From positions 1-21,778 of IMG/VR virus record IMGVR_UViG_3300042392_000623: 21,778 bases of DNA; one strand, written 5' to 3'. Shown here piece by piece: positions 20,822 through 21,778 of the stretch (position 1 is the stretch's first letter; each line of letters starts with the position of its first letter). Made by a program: the position numbers and the translations under genes. The notes beneath the pieces are model-generated. The model had not been told where the DNA came from and did no database searches. It was given only the letters and a program-made list of their open reading frames with translations. This DNA comes from a virus.

Positions 20822-21010
20822 ATGAAGACTCAAAACAAACCGATAGTTGCCGAGGAGCTTATCATCGATTGCCTAAAAGAAGCGTATCTCAAGAGAGCAA
20901 AAATGGAAGAATATGGGAAAACCCCTAGACTTACCGAGGAGCTTGAAACCCTTGAACATGCGATTCGATACATGAAATCTAAACTAAACCATGAAAACAG
21001 CACCAACTAA
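20822..21010 (+). CDS. Hypothetical helical protein, 62 aa
   Basis: Sixty-two residues starting MKTQNKPIVAEELIIDCLKE and continuing AYLKRAKMEEYGKTPRLTEE; charged and helical throughout, likely a short coiled coil. It starts 6 bases after terL; a GGGAGG tract is present but 13 bases from the ATG, too far for an ideal SD. It overlaps the next gene by 20 bases. Its place between terL and portal suggests a virion-assembly accessory, but this is unproven. Confidence 0.55.
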   Translation: MKTQNKPIVAEELIIDCLKEAYLKRAKMEEYGKTPRLTEELETLEHAIRYMKSKLNHENSTN

Positions 21011-21281
21011 GAAAGCAGCAAAGCGTGGTCGCCCACCTAAAGCTAAGCCAGAAACCCTTGATTCCCCCGTGGAACCTCAAGATGACACCACCTATGAGGG
21101 AGATTATCTAGTTATCCGCAAATGCCCAAACCCTAGTTGGGTAATGGTTCGCATGGACGGTGAGGCAGTCCCAGTTAAGGCTCCACCTCGGGTTTCGCAC
21201 AAACTAGTTGGCAAACCCATAAAAGTTGTTATGATACGCCCCGAAGTAGGCGAGCAGTTCTACGAATATATGCCATCATGA
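20991..21281 (+). CDS. Hypothetical protein with AT-hook-like N-terminus, 96 aa
   Basis: The N-terminus MKTAPTKKAAKRGRPPKAKP contains a GRP core flanked by basic residues (residues 11-17), the classic AT-hook that binds the minor groove of A+T-rich DNA. The rest (TTYEGDYLVIRKCPNPSWVM to the end) looks like a small beta-rich domain. The ATG follows an A/C-rich leader (CTAAACTAAACC) with no SD. Its stop overlaps the portal start by 4 bases. Function unknown. Confidence 0.6.
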   Translation: MKTAPTKKAAKRGRPPKAKPETLDSPVEPQDDTTYEGDYLVIRKCPNPSWVMVRMDGEAVPVKAPPRVSHKLVGKPIKVVMIRPEVGEQFYEYMPS

Positions 21282-21778
21282 GCGCACCAACAGAAGAGCA
21301 AGAAGAGTCGATGATCTACGCCGAGGACGGCCCTAATGTCATGGCGTTGGCTGATGCCTACGACAATTGCCTTATTGACTTGGAGGAATACTTTGAGGCT
21401 TGCTTGCGTTCGTATGATGACCGCCGCAACCTTTGGCCGGGGAAATCAGACGACCTCCGTAAACAAGCCGCAAATGCCTTTCCTTGGCAGGGAGCTAGTG
21501 ATATTGAGGTCAATGTCGTCGGGGAGCGTATCGACGCATTTGTGGCCATCCTAGACCAAGCATTGCAGCGTTCCCACATTAAGGCGTTCCCAACCTCAAT
21601 GGCATCCATGCCACGGGCCTCAATGGTGTCTGGATTCCTTAAATGGATGCGCTCGTCCTATATCCCGAACTTCCGTCAGCAGATGGAATTGGGTGCTAAT
21701 TATCTGCTAGAGAAGGGGTTGATGGTGTCATATGTCGGATGGAAGCGTGAAAAAAGGACATATTTGCAACAGGTATCC
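21278..21778 (+). CDS. Portal protein, N-terminal part (cut by window edge)
   Basis: The ATG at 21278 opens 167 codons to the window end. The segment RRNLWPGKSDDLRKQAANAF then PWQGASDIEVNVVGERIDAF (about residues 51-90) matches the N-terminal signature of a family of podovirus/siphovirus portal proteins (W-P-G...F-P-W-x-G-A-S-D). The following helix-rich region (QALQRSHIKAFPTSM, SGFLKWMRSS) is consistent. The portal forms the 12-subunit ring through which DNA is packaged, and it normally lies after terL, as here. Confidence 0.78.
   Translation, partial: MSAPTEEQEESMIYAEDGPNVMALADAYDNCLIDLEEYFEACLRSYDDRRNLWPGKSDDLRKQAANAFPWQGASDIEVNVVGERIDAFVAILDQALQRSHIKAFPTSMASMPRASMVSGFLKWMRSSYIPNFRQQMELGANYLLEKGLMVSYVGWKREKRTYLQQVS

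Overview
The window is part of a tailed double-stranded DNA phage (Caudoviricetes) genome, most likely a podovirus. The evidence is a large terminase, a portal-like N-terminus, a gp12/nozzle-like tail protein, a tail fibre and a run of large internal-virion (ejection) proteins, with no long tape-measure or contractile-sheath gene. Major capsid, scaffold and lysis genes are not in the window; the first two would normally follow the portal, which is cut by the right edge. The host cannot be named. Most start codons lack a Shine-Dalgarno (SD) sequence, which suggests a host lineage with frequent non-SD initiation (Bacteroidota, Verrucomicrobiota and similar groups; inference only).

Positions 1-5853 (minus strand) are an early-type operon of about 20 small, tightly packed genes read leftward. 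Most are unrecognised. The recognisable part is a replication/recombination module: a stand-alone DnaA domain IV-like protein, a MerR/excisionase-type helix-turn-helix protein, a RecT-family annealing protein, a RecE/exonuclease VIII-like PDDEXK nuclease, and a small SSB-like protein with the acidic SSB tip. Four genes here are shorter than 60 residues and easy to miss (52, 48 and 47 aa, plus a doubtful 25-aa ORF); one more (45 aa) lies in the late operon.

Positions 5854-7222 are mostly non-coding and divergent. They hold one small leftward gene (6468-6662) with its own promoter and a hairpin terminator. They also hold a strong sigma70-like leftward promoter (6351-6378) whose transcript would have a leader of about 490 nt. 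Several families of short direct and inverted repeats, long G and C homopolymer tracts and a near-consensus DnaA box look like operators and/or a replication origin. A candidate rightward late promoter lies at 7146-7175.

Positions 7223-21778 (plus strand) are one rightward late operon: small spike/decoration-like protein, nozzle-like protein with three inserted beta modules, tail fibre, small fibre-adjacent protein, three ejection proteins (one with a 3D/MltA-type peptidoglycan-active domain), small basic protein, small terminase, zinc-ribbon protein, large terminase, two small proteins and the portal. Adjacent genes touch or overlap by 1-4 bases at many junctions, so translational coupling is probable. 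The tail-fibre segment is clearly richer in A+T than its neighbours.

In the leftward operon, starts that overlap the preceding gene usually carry G-rich SD-like sequences. Starts after a gap are preceded by A/C-rich leaders, several built of short tandem repeats, including (AAC)9.
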